From contig OZ020514.1 of NCBI GenBank assembly GCA_963971425.1, positions 20,371,406-20,435,405 of the forward strand: 64,000 bases of DNA, written 5' to 3'. The stretch is from Bryoerythrophyllum caledonicum (lineage: Eukaryota; Streptophyta; Bryopsida; Pottiales; Pottiaceae). Position numbers and translations under genes: made by a program. This document shows, one piece after another, positions 62,929 to 64,000 of the stretch (position 1 is the first letter of the stretch; every line of letters starts with the position of its first letter). The notes under the pieces were generated by a model. It was given only the letters and a program-made list of their open reading frames with translations. It was not told the DNA's origin and did not search any database.

Positions 62929-64000
62929 TGAGCCCCAAAACCGGCTCACGGTGACAAAGGGGTCACACAACTCACATATTGAGAAAAGGAATTAGTAAAA
63001 TGGATTAACCAATTGAATTAACCCATGATTTTTTGCTAGAATGGCCAATTGGCCTTTTAGCCTACCAATTCTCAATTTAGAAGCCATATTATGGCAATCA
63101 AGATTTTTATGTGGTCAACCAAAAAAAATTAATAGTGTGGAAAATATAATGGTAAAAAGGAAAACAGTGGAAATGATAAAAAATGAAAGAATGGAAGAAG
63201 GAATGACCTCCTACCAATTCAGAGACCACGAGTAGCCTCGGTGTTTTAACCACAATTATAAAGGGGTAAGATGAGAAGGAAAATGAAGAATTATGGTGAG
63301 GAGAGAGAAAAAAGAATGAGGCTTAAAAAGCCTATTAAAAATTAGTTAAGAAAAGCCAAAATGGCTTGAGGCAAAACCCTCCACCAATCACTAATTAAAT
63401 AGACATAGCTCCATGCAAGGGCGGTTCAAGGTTAGGTAGATGTAGGTGGAATTAGAACCCTTGAATTAGTTAAAGGGCCTCAATTATTGTTGATCATGTG
63501 CACATCATGTGACATGGTGTTAAAATTATTCGTGGAAGTATTCTTAGGTTAGTGGAGGCACCTCCCTTGTTGTTGCAAGGGTGGCTAGGAATTAATTAGC
63601 TTTTAGTTAAGATTTTTTTAGTGTGGCCATTAATGTGGCATCCAAGGTGGCGGCTATGAACGACAAGGGAACACGAGGAGCCCATTGGTAGCTGGAGACT
63701 CTGGAGGGGGACTCCCTGGAGGAGGCGCTCATTTGAAGTAGGGATTGAAGAATGAGGGACTGAAAAAAAAGAAAAAGGACCAGGGATCGAGGGAATCAAG
63801 GTAGAAGCCGGAAGCCCCGGCTGGTGGATGGAGTGGAAATTAGATAAGAGCACCGAGAGGAGAAGACACAAACACGAAGAGCACTGAGAGCAAAAGAGCT
63901 GCAGAGAAAAGGGGACGAACACAAAAATCACCGAGAGCTGCGAGAAGGGGACAAACACAAAGATCACCGAGAGAAGAAGACACGAACACGAAGAGCATCG
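62929..64000 (+). mobile_element. LTR related to the gypsy LTR at 5043, runs off the window
   Basis: It starts TGAGCCCCAAAACCGGCTCA and follows the 5043-6000 LTR in order, with shared landmarks: GGCTCACGGTGA, AAATGGCCAAxTGGCCTTT, GACCTCCTA, CCAATCACTAA, GATCATGTGCACA, GTGGCGGCTATGAACGACAAGGG and GGCGCTCATTTGAAGT. It could be the 5' LTR of another element or a solo LTR. Its insertion point lies inside the gag-like ORF of copy 4, which confirms the TG terminus. Confidence 0.75.

Overview
The window looks like nuclear DNA from a large, transposon-packed green-lineage (streptophyte) genome. It has a plant-type Ty3/gypsy polyprotein, degenerate TTTAGGG plant-telomere-like repeats, plant-style GT-AG introns, an eIF4A retropseudogene and a LINE of the Dualen type (a class known from green algae). 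A charophyte alga or an early-diverging land plant would fit, but the species cannot be fixed from sequence alone. I see no clearly intact ordinary host gene, tRNA or rRNA. Nearly everything is mobile elements, nested insertions, decayed multi-exon genes and tandem repeats.

Layout. 1-6.4 kb: 3' part of a Ty3/gypsy element (intact gag-pol frame, then a 3' LTR starting near 5043). 7.1-8.3 kb: a truncated minus-strand copy of an element with a gag-like ORF, inserted in a decayed DUF7869-type gene (copy A, plus strand, 8.3-11 kb). 12.8-17.4 kb: a second decayed gag-like element, split by a ~1.5 kb non-coding insertion. 17.5-19.8 kb: non-coding DNA rich in ACGTCA words and GGCTATGG-type repeats. 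20.6-37.2 kb: a second DUF7869-type gene (copy B, minus strand), split by a 12.9 kb non-LTR retrotransposon (21080-33972) with a 13-bp target-site duplication. 37.5-40 kb: telomere-like and AT-rich satellite DNA. 40.3-48.6 kb: a decayed multi-exon gene, or adjacent genes, with a possible ParB-like segment, a long acidic linker and two tandem FCP1/NIF-like (HAD phosphatase) domains that lack key aspartates. 48.6-53.5 kb: AT-rich DNA with an eIF4A pseudogene. 53.5-55.0 kb: a GC-rich minisatellite and a decayed protein-kinase-like gene. 55.04-62.93 kb: a third gag-like element and a fourth, tail-to-tail partial copy, around 2.7 kb of unrecognised ORF remnants. 62.93-64 kb: an LTR related to the first one, inserted in the fourth copy.

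Two things stand out. (1) The 12.9 kb retrotransposon keeps an uninterrupted 2465-residue ORF2 that combines, in order, a 2A-like self-separating peptide, an AP-type (EEP) endonuclease, reverse transcriptase, a ~400-residue unassigned region, RNase H, and a zinc-knuckle plus restriction-like (PD-(D/E)XK) endonuclease. Its 3' end is a strong hairpin followed by a TTTC-rich tail, and the paralogous gene copy A supplies the empty site. (2) A 20-bp palindrome, consensus GATCGTARGATCYTACGATC, recurs more than 25 times between 19.8 and 49 kb. It sits in introns and flanks of the decayed genes, never in a recognised exon and never inside the retrotransposon, and includes a strict 28-bp-period array at 41248-41407.

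Several apparent long frames begin at GTG or TTG, which are unlikely starts in a plant nucleus; I moved starts to the first ATG where this matters and say so.
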